Source: Flavobacteriaceae bacterium UBA3478
GTDB lineage: Bacteria; Bacteroidota; Bacteroidia; Flavobacteriales; Flavobacteriaceae
DNA: 27,881 bases
Direction of reading: 5' to 3'
NCBI GenBank assembly: GCA_002381155.1
Contig: DFQX01000092.1
Coordinates: 904-28,784, forward strand
Below the pieces are notes generated by a model, which was not told the DNA's origin, searched no databases, and worked only from the letters and a program-made list of their open reading frames with translations. The translations under genes were made by a program, and so were the position numbers. Below, in pieces: positions 14,544 to 24,055 of this stretch. The stretch's first letter is position 1, and each line of letters begins with the position of its first letter.

Positions 14544-14551
14544 TACTTTTG
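14544..14551 (+). promoter_or_regulatory. Possible internal -7 box for the glycosyltransferase gene
   Basis: TACTTTTG matches TAnnTTTG exactly, 8 bases before the ATG at 14560. No -33 element was found, so it could be a secondary start or chance. If real, the mRNA would be almost leaderless. Confidence 0.35.
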
Positions 14552-14559
14552 ATTCTGCA

Positions 14560-15516
14560 ATGCAGCTATCAATTGTTATCCCTTTATACAACGAATGTGA
14601 TTCGTTAACAGAATTAAACGATTGGATTGTGTCGGTGATGCACTCCAATCGTTTTGATTTTGAGGTAATTTATATTGATGATGGCAGTAAAGATGGGTCA
14701 TGGGAGGTCATCGAACAATTATGCGAGAAGCACCCTGAAATAAAAGCGATTCAATTTCAGAAAAACTTTGGGAAGAGCCAGGCGCTTCATGCGGGTTTTA
14801 AAGCAGCAAGTGGTGATATAATAATCACTATGGATGCTGATCTACAAGATAGTCCTGAAGAAATTCCCGACCTAATAGAACTACTCCAAAAAGAAGAGTT
14901 AGACCTGGTATCGGGATGGAAGAAAAAGCGCTACGATAGTCTCATCGGTAAAAACATCCCCTCAAAATTGTTCAACTGGGCGGCTCGAAGAAGTTCTGGG
15001 ATCAAACTCAACGACTTTAATTGTGGATTAAAAGCTTATCGCAGCGAAGTAATTAAAAACATAGATGTTCATGGTGAAATGCATCGATACATACCGGTTC
15101 TTGCTGCGAACGCTGGTTTTAATAGAATTGCCGAGAAAGAAGTGAAACATCAAGCTAGAAAATACGGAGAGACCAAATTTGGGGCCGAACGTTTTATCAA
15201 TGGTTTTTTAGACCTCATCACCATTGGCTTTGTATCAAAGTTTGGGAAACGACCGATGCACTTTTTTGGCGCCATTGGCCTACTCATGTTTATTATAGGA
15301 ACGGGACTAGCCGTCTACCTGGGAATTGACAAGCTATTTATTGAACCTAAAGGACGTTTAATTACAGAGCGTCCCGAATTTTTCATTGCACTGACCACAA
15401 TGATTTTGGGAACTCAACTTTTTCTTGCCGGTTTTATCGGCGAACTGATCATACGTTCAAAAAATCAAACTTCACGATATCAAATAAAACAATCCATCAA
15501 TCACACAACGAAATGA
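14560..15516 (+). CDS. Family 2 glycosyltransferase, membrane-anchored (polyprenyl-phosphate sugar synthase type)
   Basis: A GT-A fold glycosyltransferase of the DPM1/GtrB/ArnC type, which usually moves a sugar from a nucleotide sugar onto a polyprenyl phosphate at the cytosolic membrane face. Seen here are the N-terminal MQLSIVIPLYNE, DDGS at 40-43, and the metal-binding DADLQD at 92-97. KYGETKFG at 201-208 is the conserved region before the membrane part. Two C-terminal membrane helices follow at about 233-256 and 273-298. The length of 318 residues fits. Its last codons overlap the start of the phospho-sugar mutase by four bases (ATGA), pointing to coupled translation. Donor and acceptor are not deducible from sequence. 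Confidence 0.9.
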   Translation: MQLSIVIPLYNECDSLTELNDWIVSVMHSNRFDFEVIYIDDGSKDGSWEVIEQLCEKHPEIKAIQFQKNFGKSQALHAGFKAASGDIIITMDADLQDSPEEIPDLIELLQKEELDLVSGWKKKRYDSLIGKNIPSKLFNWAARRSSGIKLNDFNCGLKAYRSEVIKNIDVHGEMHRYIPVLAANAGFNRIAEKEVKHQARKYGETKFGAERFINGFLDLITIGFVSKFGKRPMHFFGAIGLLMFIIGTGLAVYLGIDKLFIEPKGRLITERPEFFIALTTMILGTQLFLAGFIGELIIRSKNQTSRYQIKQSINHTTK

Positions 15517-17213
15517 ATTCTTTAGAAAAAGCACAACAGTGGCTTAAGAGCCCTTTTGACGAAGAAACCATAGAAGAAGTTAGAAGTCTTATCGATACCG
15601 ATCCGGGCACTCTGAATGATAGTTTTTACACTGATTTAGCATTTGGAACAGGCGGAATGAGAGGTGTATTAGGTGCCGGAACCAATCGAATAAACAAATA
15701 CACCCTTGGTAGAGCAACACAAGGTTTGGCAAACTTTTTAAAGGAACAATACAGCGATATCCGAGTGGTGATTGCTTACGACTGTCGTCACGGTAGTGAC
15801 ACCCTTTCTAAAATTGTTGCAGAAATTTTATCGGCCAATAACATTAAAGTATCCCTTTTCTCCTCGCTTCGAACTACACCAGAACTTTCGTTTGCGGTTA
15901 GATATTTGAATGCTCAAGCAGGTATTGTACTTACGGCTTCTCACAACCCACCAGAGTATAACGGATACAAAGTTTATAGCAGCGATGGAGGACAAATTGT
16001 TCCGCCCGAAGACAAGCAAATCATTGAAGCTATTAATGCGATTTCTTTCGATCAGATTAATTTCGATGCAAATACCGGACTCATTGAACTGATTGATGAG
16101 GAAGTAGACAAAGCCTTTTTTGCAGAAAGCGTAAAGGCTGGGAGTTTTAACGCAGCAGGAAAAGAAGATTTTAGATTAGTTTTCACTTCGATTCATGGCA
16201 CCTCGATCACAGCAATACCACCTGTACTTGAACTGGCAGGGTTCAAAAACGTTGACATCGTAAAGGAGCAAGCAGCACCCAATGGAGATTTTCCTACAGT
16301 AAAGTCGCCCAATCCAGAAGAAACCGAGGCACTTGCAATGGCTATGGACCTTGCTGAAACAAAACAAGCCGATATGGTGATCGGGACTGACCCTGATAGT
16401 GATCGACTAGGAATAGCTGTCCGCAATCCTTCTGGAACTCTTGAACTGCTCAACGGGAATCAAACCATGATTGTCATGACCGAATACCTACTTCGACTAG
16501 CAAAGAAGAAAGGCTTAAAAGGAAATGAGTTTATTGCCTCCACGATCGTTTCTACTCCAATGCTCAAAGAATTAGCCAAAGCATATGAGGTAGACTTCAA
16601 AATATCGCTAACGGGGTTCAAATGGATTGGTAAGATGATCAAAGATTTTCCGCAGCAGAGCTTTATCGGAGGCGGAGAAGAAAGCTACGGATTCATGGTC
16701 GGAGATTTCGTTAGAGATAAGGATGCAGTTACCGCTAGTCTTTTAGCTTCAGAAATAGGTTCGCAATTAAAAAGCGAAAGTTCTTCATTCTACAACTTAC
16801 TCATCGATTGTTACCTCAGCTATGGATTTTATAAGGAGCGTCTGATTTCTATTACCAAAAAAGGGCAAGAAGGGGCCAGCGAAATACGCAAGATGATGAA
16901 TGATTTTGAAGCGCGTCCACCTAAAACAATCGTAGGCGAAACGCTAAAGTATATTGAAAACTATAACACTAGTACGCGAATTAACCTTGAGACTGGTGAA
17001 AAGGAAATGATTGACCTCCCTACCTCAAACGTAATAATCTACGAGACCACTAAGGGTACTAGAGTTGCTGCACGTCCGAGCGGAACAGAGCCCAAAATTA
17101 AATTTTACATCAGCACCAAAACACAGTTAGAAAGTGCTGAGGTTTTCGAAAAGACCAATAAAGACATTGAGGCGAAAATTGATCAAATCATCAGTGAACT
17201 GCAATTGAATTAA
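15513..17213 (+). CDS. Phospho-sugar mutase (alpha-D-phosphohexomutase family)
   Basis: This enzyme shifts a phosphate between C1 and C6 (or C5) of a sugar phosphate, probably glucose-1-phosphate and glucose-6-phosphate, supplying precursors for nucleotide sugars. The phosphoserine loop LTASHNP carries Ser143. The metal-binding loop is D293-PDSD-R298, the sugar-binding loop is GGGEESYG, and the C-terminal phosphate-binding motif is RPSGTEPKIKFY. At 566 residues it resembles the PgcA-like and eukaryotic-PGM2-like group, so substrate choice (glucose, mannose or pentose phosphate) is uncertain. It overlaps the upstream glycosyltransferase by four bases and the downstream ABC transporter by one. 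Confidence 0.92.
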   Translation: MNSLEKAQQWLKSPFDEETIEEVRSLIDTDPGTLNDSFYTDLAFGTGGMRGVLGAGTNRINKYTLGRATQGLANFLKEQYSDIRVVIAYDCRHGSDTLSKIVAEILSANNIKVSLFSSLRTTPELSFAVRYLNAQAGIVLTASHNPPEYNGYKVYSSDGGQIVPPEDKQIIEAINAISFDQINFDANTGLIELIDEEVDKAFFAESVKAGSFNAAGKEDFRLVFTSIHGTSITAIPPVLELAGFKNVDIVKEQAAPNGDFPTVKSPNPEETEALAMAMDLAETKQADMVIGTDPDSDRLGIAVRNPSGTLELLNGNQTMIVMTEYLLRLAKKKGLKGNEFIASTIVSTPMLKELAKAYEVDFKISLTGFKWIGKMIKDFPQQSFIGGGEESYGFMVGDFVRDKDAVTASLLASEIGSQLKSESSSFYNLLIDCYLSYGFYKERLISITKKGQEGASEIRKMMNDFEARPPKTIVGETLKYIENYNTSTRINLETGEKEMIDLPTSNVIIYETTKGTRVAARPSGTEPKIKFYISTKTQLESAEVFEKTNKDIEAKIDQIISELQLN

Positions 17214-19042
17214 TGAAATCTGCCTTTCGTCATATCCTTAAATATGCAGGTCCTTATAAGCAATCGGCCTATGCCAACGTGCTATTCAACATGGGCTACG
17301 CTTTATTTAATGTGTTGTCTATTCTGATTTTCATTCCTACCCTAGGGATTCTATTTGGCACACAGCCAGAAGTTACCGAAGCGCCCGTATACGATGGAAT
17401 CAGTTCGTTAAAAGGATATGTAGAGGGAAGCTTAAATTACCAACTAACCAAAGAATCCAATGCGAATGGGCCAATAAGAGCCTTGCTGATTATTATCGTT
17501 CTCAGTGCCATCATATTTTTTCTCAAAAATCTCTTTAGATACTTGGCACTCTACTCCCTCGCTTCACTTAGAACAGGAATGGTAAAGGACCTTCAGAATG
17601 ATCTTTATGACAAACTAATCGACCTACCCATTGCTTATAGTTCTGAAAAACGAAAGGGAGACCTTTTATCTCGGATGACCTCTGACATCAAAGAAATCGA
17701 AAGCGCGATTATCAACTCTCTGGAAACCTTGGCAAGAGAACCTCTCACCATTCTCTTTGTGATTTTCTCTATGCTTGCCATTAGCTGGCAGCTCACCCTC
17801 TTTGTATTTATCTTTCTTCCCATCACAGGTTTTATCATCGCCAGAGTAGGTAAATCACTGAAGGCTAAATCGCTAGAGGCACAAAAAGAGTCAGGACTTT
17901 TTCTATCCTTTTTAGAAGAATCATTAGGCGGCTTGAAAATTATCAAAGCTTTTACCGCAGAATCGAGCGTAAAAGAAAAATTCAACACTTCTACCCAGAG
18001 GTATCGTAGCACCATGAATGCCGTTTTACGCAGAAATGGCATGGCCTCTCCTCTCAGCGAATTCTTAGGGGTCTGCGTGGTCTTATCTGTCTTATGGTAC
18101 GGAGGTAGATTAGTACTAGGCACATCTTACTCTTTGAATCCTCAACAATTTTTAGGATACATAGGGTTATTTTACACAATAATCAATCCGGTAAAGTCAA
18201 TTACTACCGTTAACTACAACATTAAAAAAGGAAAGGCTTCGGCAGAACGAGTTTTGGAGGTCATTAAAACTGATCAAACCATCAAAGACCCAATAAGCCC
18301 TAAACCTTTTCATTTTGAAGAGTCGATCAACTTTGACAACCTTAATTTTGCCTACGAGGAGCAAAACGTACTAAATCACCTAAACCTTACCATAACAAAA
18401 GGCCAAATGCTTGCCCTAGTAGGGAGTTCGGGTAGCGGTAAATCAACGATCGCACAGCTCCTATTAAGATTTTACGACTCCCCGTATGGTCAATTAAAGA
18501 TTGATGGTGTAGCGATTCAAGATTTCACTAAAAATGATTTAAGAAACCATATTGCCTTGGTAAGTCAAGACCCACTACTGTTCAATGACACGGTGGCTAA
18601 TAATATTGCACTCTCAAATCCTGATGCGACAGAGGATCAAATTATATGGGCTTCGAAACAAGCTTATGCCCATGAATTTATTGAGGCTATGCCAGAAGGA
18701 TATCAAACATCCATCGGAGATTCAGGAAACAAGTTAAGTGGCGGACAAAAACAACGCATTGCTATCGCCAGAGCGTTTTTAAAAAATGCTCCGATCCTAA
18801 TACTAGACGAAGCAACCTCAGCGCTAGATACTGAAAGTGAAAAGCAAGTTCAAATGGCGCTAGAAGCCATAAGCAAAGATCGCACAACCATTGCAATAGC
18901 TCACCGCCTATCCACTATTAGCAATGCCGACCAAATCGTTGTTCTAGATCATGGTCAAATCGCTGAAAAAGGCACTCATCAGGACCTTTTAGCAAACAAA
19001 GGACTCTATGCGAAATTGGTTGCACTACAATCCTTGAGCTAA
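17213..19042 (+). CDS. ABC exporter, MsbA-like fused membrane and ATPase protein
   Basis: A half-size ABC exporter of 609 residues with an N-terminal six-helix membrane domain (about 1-350) and a C-terminal ATPase. The ATPase has Walker A GSSGSGKST at 404-412, signature LSGGQ at 508-512, Walker B with LILDEATSALD and the switch IAIAHRLST. It would work as a homodimer in the inner membrane. Relatives such as MsbA flip lipids or lipid-linked sugars. The gene starts within the stop codon of the mutase (TAATG), so the two are coupled. That position next to a membrane glycosyltransferase suggests a glycolipid substrate, which is inference. Lipid A core or a drug are alternatives. Confidence 0.9.
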   Translation: MKSAFRHILKYAGPYKQSAYANVLFNMGYALFNVLSILIFIPTLGILFGTQPEVTEAPVYDGISSLKGYVEGSLNYQLTKESNANGPIRALLIIIVLSAIIFFLKNLFRYLALYSLASLRTGMVKDLQNDLYDKLIDLPIAYSSEKRKGDLLSRMTSDIKEIESAIINSLETLAREPLTILFVIFSMLAISWQLTLFVFIFLPITGFIIARVGKSLKAKSLEAQKESGLFLSFLEESLGGLKIIKAFTAESSVKEKFNTSTQRYRSTMNAVLRRNGMASPLSEFLGVCVVLSVLWYGGRLVLGTSYSLNPQQFLGYIGLFYTIINPVKSITTVNYNIKKGKASAERVLEVIKTDQTIKDPISPKPFHFEESINFDNLNFAYEEQNVLNHLNLTITKGQMLALVGSSGSGKSTIAQLLLRFYDSPYGQLKIDGVAIQDFTKNDLRNHIALVSQDPLLFNDTVANNIALSNPDATEDQIIWASKQAYAHEFIEAMPEGYQTSIGDSGNKLSGGQKQRIAIARAFLKNAPILILDEATSALDTESEKQVQMALEAISKDRTTIAIAHRLSTISNADQIVVLDHGQIAEKGTHQDLLANKGLYAKLVALQSLS

Positions 19043-19095
19043 GAATCGAAAAGCTTCAGAAAGCTTTCTTATCTTCGCGAGCTCAATAACCTTCT

Positions 19096-20313
19096 ATGCG
19101 ACTACACCGCAATCTTGTTTTTACTGTTTTAGATTCCCTTCATCTGATTTTCAATGAAGGTCAATACGCCGACAAGGTGATTGAAAAGGCGCTAAAAAAA
19201 GACAAGCGATGGGGTGCTAGAGATCGAGCGTTCATAGCCTCAACTACTTACGAAATCATAAGATATAAGCGGCTTTATGCTGAGATCGCTGAGGTTAACG
19301 GTCATTTTTCTGCCCAAAATATAAAGCGCATGTTCGCGGTTTGGACCACACTGAAAGGAATACAAATTCCTGCAGATTGGCCTGAATTCGAGCCTACTCC
19401 GACACGTAAAATCAAAGGTCGTTTCGACGCGCTTATAAAAACTAGAGCAATTAGAGAATCAATTCCCGACTGGTTAGATACACTAGGCGAACAATCCTTG
19501 GGTAATCAATTGTGGGAGGCAGAGATTAAAGCGCTTAATGAAGAGGCCGATGTGGTTCTTCGAATCAACACCTTGAAAACAACCATTGATCTTGCTGAAA
19601 AACGTCTACAAGAAGAAGGTATTGACACGGTGAGAATTCCTGATTTACCCGAAGCCCTTCGATTAGTAGAACGACAGAACGTTTTTCTTACCCAAAGTTT
19701 CAAAGATGGATGGTTTGAAATTCAGGATGGAAGTTCTCAGAAGGTTGCTCCACTACTCGATATTCGTCCGGGACAACGTGTTATTGATGCTTGTGCAGGG
19801 GCCGGAGGTAAAACCCTGCATTTAAGTTCTTTATTGGAGAATAAAGGACAGCTTATTGCCATGGATATACACCAGTACAAACTGAATAATCTGAAGCTTA
19901 GAGCCAGGAGAGCAGGAGCACATAATATTGAAACTCGTCTTATCGATTCGAATAAGGTGATTAAAAAATTGTACGGCTCTGCTGATCGTGTTCTTATTGA
20001 TGCGCCTTGTACAGGACTGGGTGTATTAAGACGAAATCCGGATGCCAAATGGAAAATTGATAGCGATTTTCTAGATCGCGTGGTAGCTACTCAACAAGAG
20101 ATCTTACAATCCTACTCTAAATTGGTTAAGGTAGGCGGTAAAATTATTTATGCCACTTGCTCTATTTTGCCACAAGAAAACGATCAACAAATAGAAAAAT
20201 TCATGACCTCAGAAGCTGGAAAAAACTTCAGCCTCATCGAAAGTCATAATTTATACGCCTCAAAAGATCATTTCGACGGATTTTTTATCGCGTTACTTGA
20301 GCGAAAAACCTAA
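19096..20313 (+). CDS. RsmB/NOP-type RNA (cytosine-5) methyltransferase
   Basis: A SAM-dependent RNA m5C methyltransferase. The N-terminal part (about 1-130), with IEKALKKDKRWGARDRAFIA, looks like the NusB-like RNA-binding domain of RsmB. The catalytic domain carries the SAM loop DACAGAGGKT and the two active-site cysteines of the family, Cys305 in DAPCTGLGVLRRNPD and Cys355 in ATCSILPQEN. The length of 405 residues fits. RsmB in E. coli methylates 16S rRNA C967. This protein could do the same, but Bacteroidota have several paralogues, so no symbol is given. It begins 53 bases after the ABC transporter. A near-consensus -7 box (TATCTTCG, 19070-19077) is present but unsupported. Confidence 0.9.
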   Translation: MRLHRNLVFTVLDSLHLIFNEGQYADKVIEKALKKDKRWGARDRAFIASTTYEIIRYKRLYAEIAEVNGHFSAQNIKRMFAVWTTLKGIQIPADWPEFEPTPTRKIKGRFDALIKTRAIRESIPDWLDTLGEQSLGNQLWEAEIKALNEEADVVLRINTLKTTIDLAEKRLQEEGIDTVRIPDLPEALRLVERQNVFLTQSFKDGWFEIQDGSSQKVAPLLDIRPGQRVIDACAGAGGKTLHLSSLLENKGQLIAMDIHQYKLNNLKLRARRAGAHNIETRLIDSNKVIKKLYGSADRVLIDAPCTGLGVLRRNPDAKWKIDSDFLDRVVATQQEILQSYSKLVKVGGKIIYATCSILPQENDQQIEKFMTSEAGKNFSLIESHNLYASKDHFDGFFIALLERKT

Positions 20314-20327
20314 TTAAAATACCTTTG
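20297..20327 (+). promoter_or_regulatory. Promoter of purL, inside the 3' end of the methyltransferase gene
   Basis: The -7 box TACCTTTG (20320-20327) matches TAnnTTTG exactly. TTG at 20297-20299 provides a -33 element at 20-base spacing. It lies across the stop codon of the preceding gene (20311-20313). The box ends 20 bases before the purL ATG, giving a leader of about 14 bases. Confidence 0.7.
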
Positions 20328-20347
20328 GAACTTAACCACATTCCGCT

Positions 20348-23300
20348 ATGATTCTATTTTTCGGAACTCCATCACAATTGATTTACGCAGTACAAAGTAC
20401 CGCCAACCTCGACGAGAAGACTATTGAGAAATTAGAATGGCTATTTGGCGGATTGACGCTGATTCGCGAAGAGTCTGTTGAGGGAATATTTGTCGGTCCA
20501 AGAGCCAGTATGATTACCCCTTGGAGCACGAATGCGACAGAGATCATTGCTAATATGGGCATTGAAAGTATTCAAAGAGTAGAGCAATTTGCTGCGGCAG
20601 AGGAGCACAGTAGTTTTGACCCTATGCTAGTGGTGAAACACCAAGGATTGACTCAAACCTTATTTGATGTAGCTACCGCACCAGCGCCTATCGAGGCCAT
20701 AACTGACATCGCAGCTTACAATCAATCAGAGGGACTAGCATTAAGCGATGACGAAGTTGCTTATCTAGTGGGCTTAAGTAAACGTCTGGAACGCCCCCTT
20801 ACCGATTCAGAAGTTTTTGGATTCTCTCAAGTAAATTCGGAGCACTGTCGCCACAAGATTTTCAATGGAATCTTCGAAATTGATGGAAAGGCCATGCCGA
20901 ATTCACTTTTCGGAATGATCAAAAGAACCTCAAAAGAAAATCCTGGAGATATTGTTTCGGCCTACAAAGACAACGTTGCGTTTATTAAAGGACCAGAGAT
21001 TACCCAATTTGCTCCTCAAAGAGCTGATCAGCCTTCAAATTATGAGGAGAAAAAACGTCAAAGTGTTCTTTCATTAAAGGCAGAAACACACAACTTCCCG
21101 ACTACGGTAGAGCCCTTTAATGGCGCTGCAACCGGTTCTGGTGGAGAGATCAGAGACCGTCTTGCCGGAGGTACTGGTTCTATCCCACTTGCAGGAACCG
21201 CAGTTTACATGACAAGCTATGCACGTCATCGTGAAGAAGAACTAAATTGGGAAACACAACCCGCAGCAAGAAAATGGCTATATCAAACTCCTTTAGATAT
21301 TCTAATTAAAGCGTCAAACGGCGCTTCTGATTTTGGAAATAAATTCGGTCAACCACTAATCGTTGGTTCACTGCTTACGTTCGAACATCAGGAGACTGAA
21401 GAAGGTAAAGATCCTAGAACGCTTGCTTTCGATAAAGTAATTATGTTGGCAGGAGGTATCGGTTACACCAATGCAGAATACGCTCAGAAGAACAAGCCTT
21501 CAAAAGATGATAAGGTCGTTATCTTAGGTGGAGACAATTATCGAATTGGAATGGGCGGTGCAGCGGTATCAAGTGCTGACACGGGAGCCTTCGGTAGCGC
21601 CATAGAACTTAACGCAGTTCAGCGCTCCAATCCAGAAATGCAGAAAAGAGCAGCAAACGCCATTAGGGGATTGGTAGAAAGTAGTGAAAATCCAATTGTA
21701 TCGATTCATGATCATGGTGCAGGAGGGCATTTAAATTGTTTATCTGAACTCGTAGAAGAAACTGGTGGTAAAATCGAAATCGATGCTTTACCCGTTGGTG
21801 ACCCTACCCTTTCCTTTAAAGAACTTATCGGCAACGAATCTCAGGAGCGAATGGGGTTAGTAATCCAACCCAAAGACACCGAGCTGGTTCGAAAAATTGC
21901 TGAAAGAGAACGAGCTCCGTATTTCGAAGTAGGTGAGATTACGGGAGATATGAGATTCGTTGTATCCTCTTCAAGTAAAGGAGAAAAAGCCCTTGACCTT
22001 GACCTTATTGACCTTTTTGGAAACGCTCCAAAAATGGTTCTTAGTGATACAGATACACAGAGAGACTATGCTTCGATCGATTTTGAATTAGAGCATTTTC
22101 ACGATTATCTAGAGGCGGTACTTCGTCTTGAAGCTGTAGCGTGTAAAGACTGGCTTACGAATAAAGTAGATCGTTGTGTCGGAGGTAAAGTAGCTAAACA
22201 GCAATGCGTGGGTAGCCTACAAATACCCCTTCAGAACTATGGAGTCTCTGCCCTCGACTTTACCAGCAAAAATGGAATTGCTACATCAATCGGACACAGT
22301 CCTATCAGCGGTCTTATTGACCCCGTAGCAGGAAGTAAAAACAGTATCGCAGAGGCGCTTACGAACATCGTTTTCGCTCCTCTTGAGAATGGACTTAAAT
22401 CGGTTTCCCTGTCTGCAAACTGGATGTGGCCCTGTAATAACGAAGGTGAAAACGCAAGACTCTACAAAGCTGTAGAGGCGGCATCTGACTTTGCGGTTGC
22501 TCTAGGGATTAATATCCCTACGGGTAAAGATTCGCTATCCATGAAGCAGAAGTATGCCGGACAGGAAGTTTTATCACCAGGTACCGTAATTATTTCGGCT
22601 GCAGGTCATTGCAATGACTTTGCAAAAGCCGTAGAACCAGTTTTTAAACCAGGAAAAGGAAAGTTATTCTACATTAACCTCTCTGCAGACTCATTTAAAC
22701 TCGGTGGATCCTCATTTGCACAAACACAAAATAAAATTGGAAACACCGCACCTAACATATTAAATGATCAGGCTTTTAAAGAAACTTTTGATTGGATTCA
22801 AAATCAAATTAAAGCCGGAAATATCGCAGCAGGTCACGACGTTGCATCCGGAGGTTTAATCACTACCCTTCTTGAAGGATGTTTTGCTGAAACAGCACTA
22901 GGAGCTGAAATCAACCTATCTGGTTTAAGCGATCAGTCTCTTATTGAAGTATTATTTTCAGAAAATGCAGGGGTTATTCTACAAGCTACAAATGAAGAAT
23001 TTGATCCTATCGCTAAAAACTGCCCACTACCCTGTATAGAAATAGGATCAGTAACCACTGAGCCTCGTGTGAAGATTAACTATCACCACGTAGAAATCGG
23101 TTTAGAAATTGAACGACTGCGTTCGGTTTGGTTCGAAACTTCGTATTTGTTTGACAAGCATCAAACAGCGAATAGCCTAGCTGAGGTTCGTTATCACAAC
23201 TTAGGTAAGCAGCCTCTAAACTATGTATTCCCTAAAAACTACCAGCGTGAGGCCTTTACTGTTGAAGGAAAACGTCCTGTCGCGGCTATTTTAAGAGAGA

Positions 23301-24016
23301 AAGGAAGTAATTCAGAGCGCGAAATGGCAAATGCCCTTTATCTGGCTGGTTTCGAAGTGCGCGATGTTCATATGACCGATCTGATGAGTGGACGAGAAAC
23401 CCTAGAAGATGTTCAATTCCTTGGTGCTGTCGGCGGATTTTCAAATTCAGATGTACTAGGATCGGCAAAAGGTTGGGCTGGTGCCATCAAATACAATGAA
23501 AACGCAAAAAAGGCTATCGACAACTTCTTTGCTCGAAAAGACACACTTTCTGTAGGAATTTGTAATGGATGTCAATTATTCATGGAGCTTGAATTGCTTT
23601 ATCCAGAACATAAAACACACGGTAAGATGGTACATAACGACTCCTCTAAGCACGAGAGTAATTTCACCTCAGTTACTGTGGAACCCAATAACTCGGTAAT
23701 GCTTTCTTCACTAACAGGAAGTACTCTGGGAGTATGGATTTCTCATGGCGAAGGAAAATTCTCTCTTCCTCAAGGGAAAGAAAATTATCACATCGTCGGT
23801 ACTTATGGGTACGATAGCTATCCGGCCAATCCGAATGGAAGCGATTATAACGTTGCTATGCTATGTGACCCTTCAGGACGGCATTTAGCTACCATGCCAC
23901 ATATCGAACGTTCGTTATTTGCTTGGAACTGGGCACACTACCCAGAAAACAAAGATCATTTCAGTCCTTGGATCGAAGCATTTATCAATGCTCGTAAATG
24001 GATTTTAAATTGTTAG
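20348..24016 (+). CDS. purL: Phosphoribosylformylglycinamidine synthase, large fused form
   Basis: It makes FGAM from FGAR, glutamine and ATP, the fourth step of purine synthesis. The 1222-residue protein is the fused type, with a PurS-like N-terminus, linker, two synthetase repeats and a glutaminase. Visible motifs are NSEHCRHK at 163-170, AETHNFPTTVEPFNGAATGS from about 246, and IPTGKDSLSMK in the second half. In the C-terminal glutamine amidotransferase the nucleophile Cys1072 sits in GICNGCQ, and the His/Glu pair is in PHIERSLFAWNW. No separate purS or purQ is needed. It has its own promoter, and no other purine gene is adjacent. No purine riboswitch fits in the short leader. Confidence 0.97.
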   Translation: MILFFGTPSQLIYAVQSTANLDEKTIEKLEWLFGGLTLIREESVEGIFVGPRASMITPWSTNATEIIANMGIESIQRVEQFAAAEEHSSFDPMLVVKHQGLTQTLFDVATAPAPIEAITDIAAYNQSEGLALSDDEVAYLVGLSKRLERPLTDSEVFGFSQVNSEHCRHKIFNGIFEIDGKAMPNSLFGMIKRTSKENPGDIVSAYKDNVAFIKGPEITQFAPQRADQPSNYEEKKRQSVLSLKAETHNFPTTVEPFNGAATGSGGEIRDRLAGGTGSIPLAGTAVYMTSYARHREEELNWETQPAARKWLYQTPLDILIKASNGASDFGNKFGQPLIVGSLLTFEHQETEEGKDPRTLAFDKVIMLAGGIGYTNAEYAQKNKPSKDDKVVILGGDNYRIGMGGAAVSSADTGAFGSAIELNAVQRSNPEMQKRAANAIRGLVESSENPIVSIHDHGAGGHLNCLSELVEETGGKIEIDALPVGDPTLSFKELIGNESQERMGLVIQPKDTELVRKIAERERAPYFEVGEITGDMRFVVSSSSKGEKALDLDLIDLFGNAPKMVLSDTDTQRDYASIDFELEHFHDYLEAVLRLEAVACKDWLTNKVDRCVGGKVAKQQCVGSLQIPLQNYGVSALDFTSKNGIATSIGHSPISGLIDPVAGSKNSIAEALTNIVFAPLENGLKSVSLSANWMWPCNNEGENARLYKAVEAASDFAVALGINIPTGKDSLSMKQKYAGQEVLSPGTVIISAAGHCNDFAKAVEPVFKPGKGKLFYINLSADSFKLGGSSFAQTQNKIGNTAPNILNDQAFKETFDWIQNQIKAGNIAAGHDVASGGLITTLLEGCFAETALGAEINLSGLSDQSLIEVLFSENAGVILQATNEEFDPIAKNCPLPCIEIGSVTTEPRVKINYHHVEIGLEIERLRSVWFETSYLFDKHQTANSLAEVRYHNLGKQPLNYVFPKNYQREAFTVEGKRPVAAILREKGSNSEREMANALYLAGFEVRDVHMTDLMSGRETLEDVQFLGAVGGFSNSDVLGSAKGWAGAIKYNENAKKAIDNFFARKDTLSVGICNGCQLFMELELLYPEHKTHGKMVHNDSSKHESNFTSVTVEPNNSVMLSSLTGSTLGVWISHGEGKFSLPQGKENYHIVGTYGYDSYPANPNGSDYNVAMLCDPSGRHLATMPHIERSLFAWNWAHYPENKDHFSPWIEAFINARKWILNC

Positions 24017-24055
24017 AAATATCCCGTATTTTGGATGTCCTAACAATTTGCTAAC

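Noticed and set aside
17635..18123. A 162-codon open frame antisense to the ABC exporter
   Set aside because: It is fully inside the exporter membrane domain, has no domain signature, and has no promoter or linked gene. It is treated as a shadow.
19050..19077. AAAGCTT / AAGCTTT hairpin and TATCTTCG box after the ABC exporter
   Set aside because: The 7-bp AT-rich stem has no T-run, and the box has one mismatch and no -33. Neither stands as a feature alone.
24011..24055. TGTTAG / CTAACA inverted repeat between purL and the acyl-CoA synthetase gene, with a second CTAACA copy
   Set aside because: The 6-base arms are 23 bases apart in AT-rich sequence and the first overlaps the purL stop codon. 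It does not resemble the marR palindrome, so there is no support for a shared operator.
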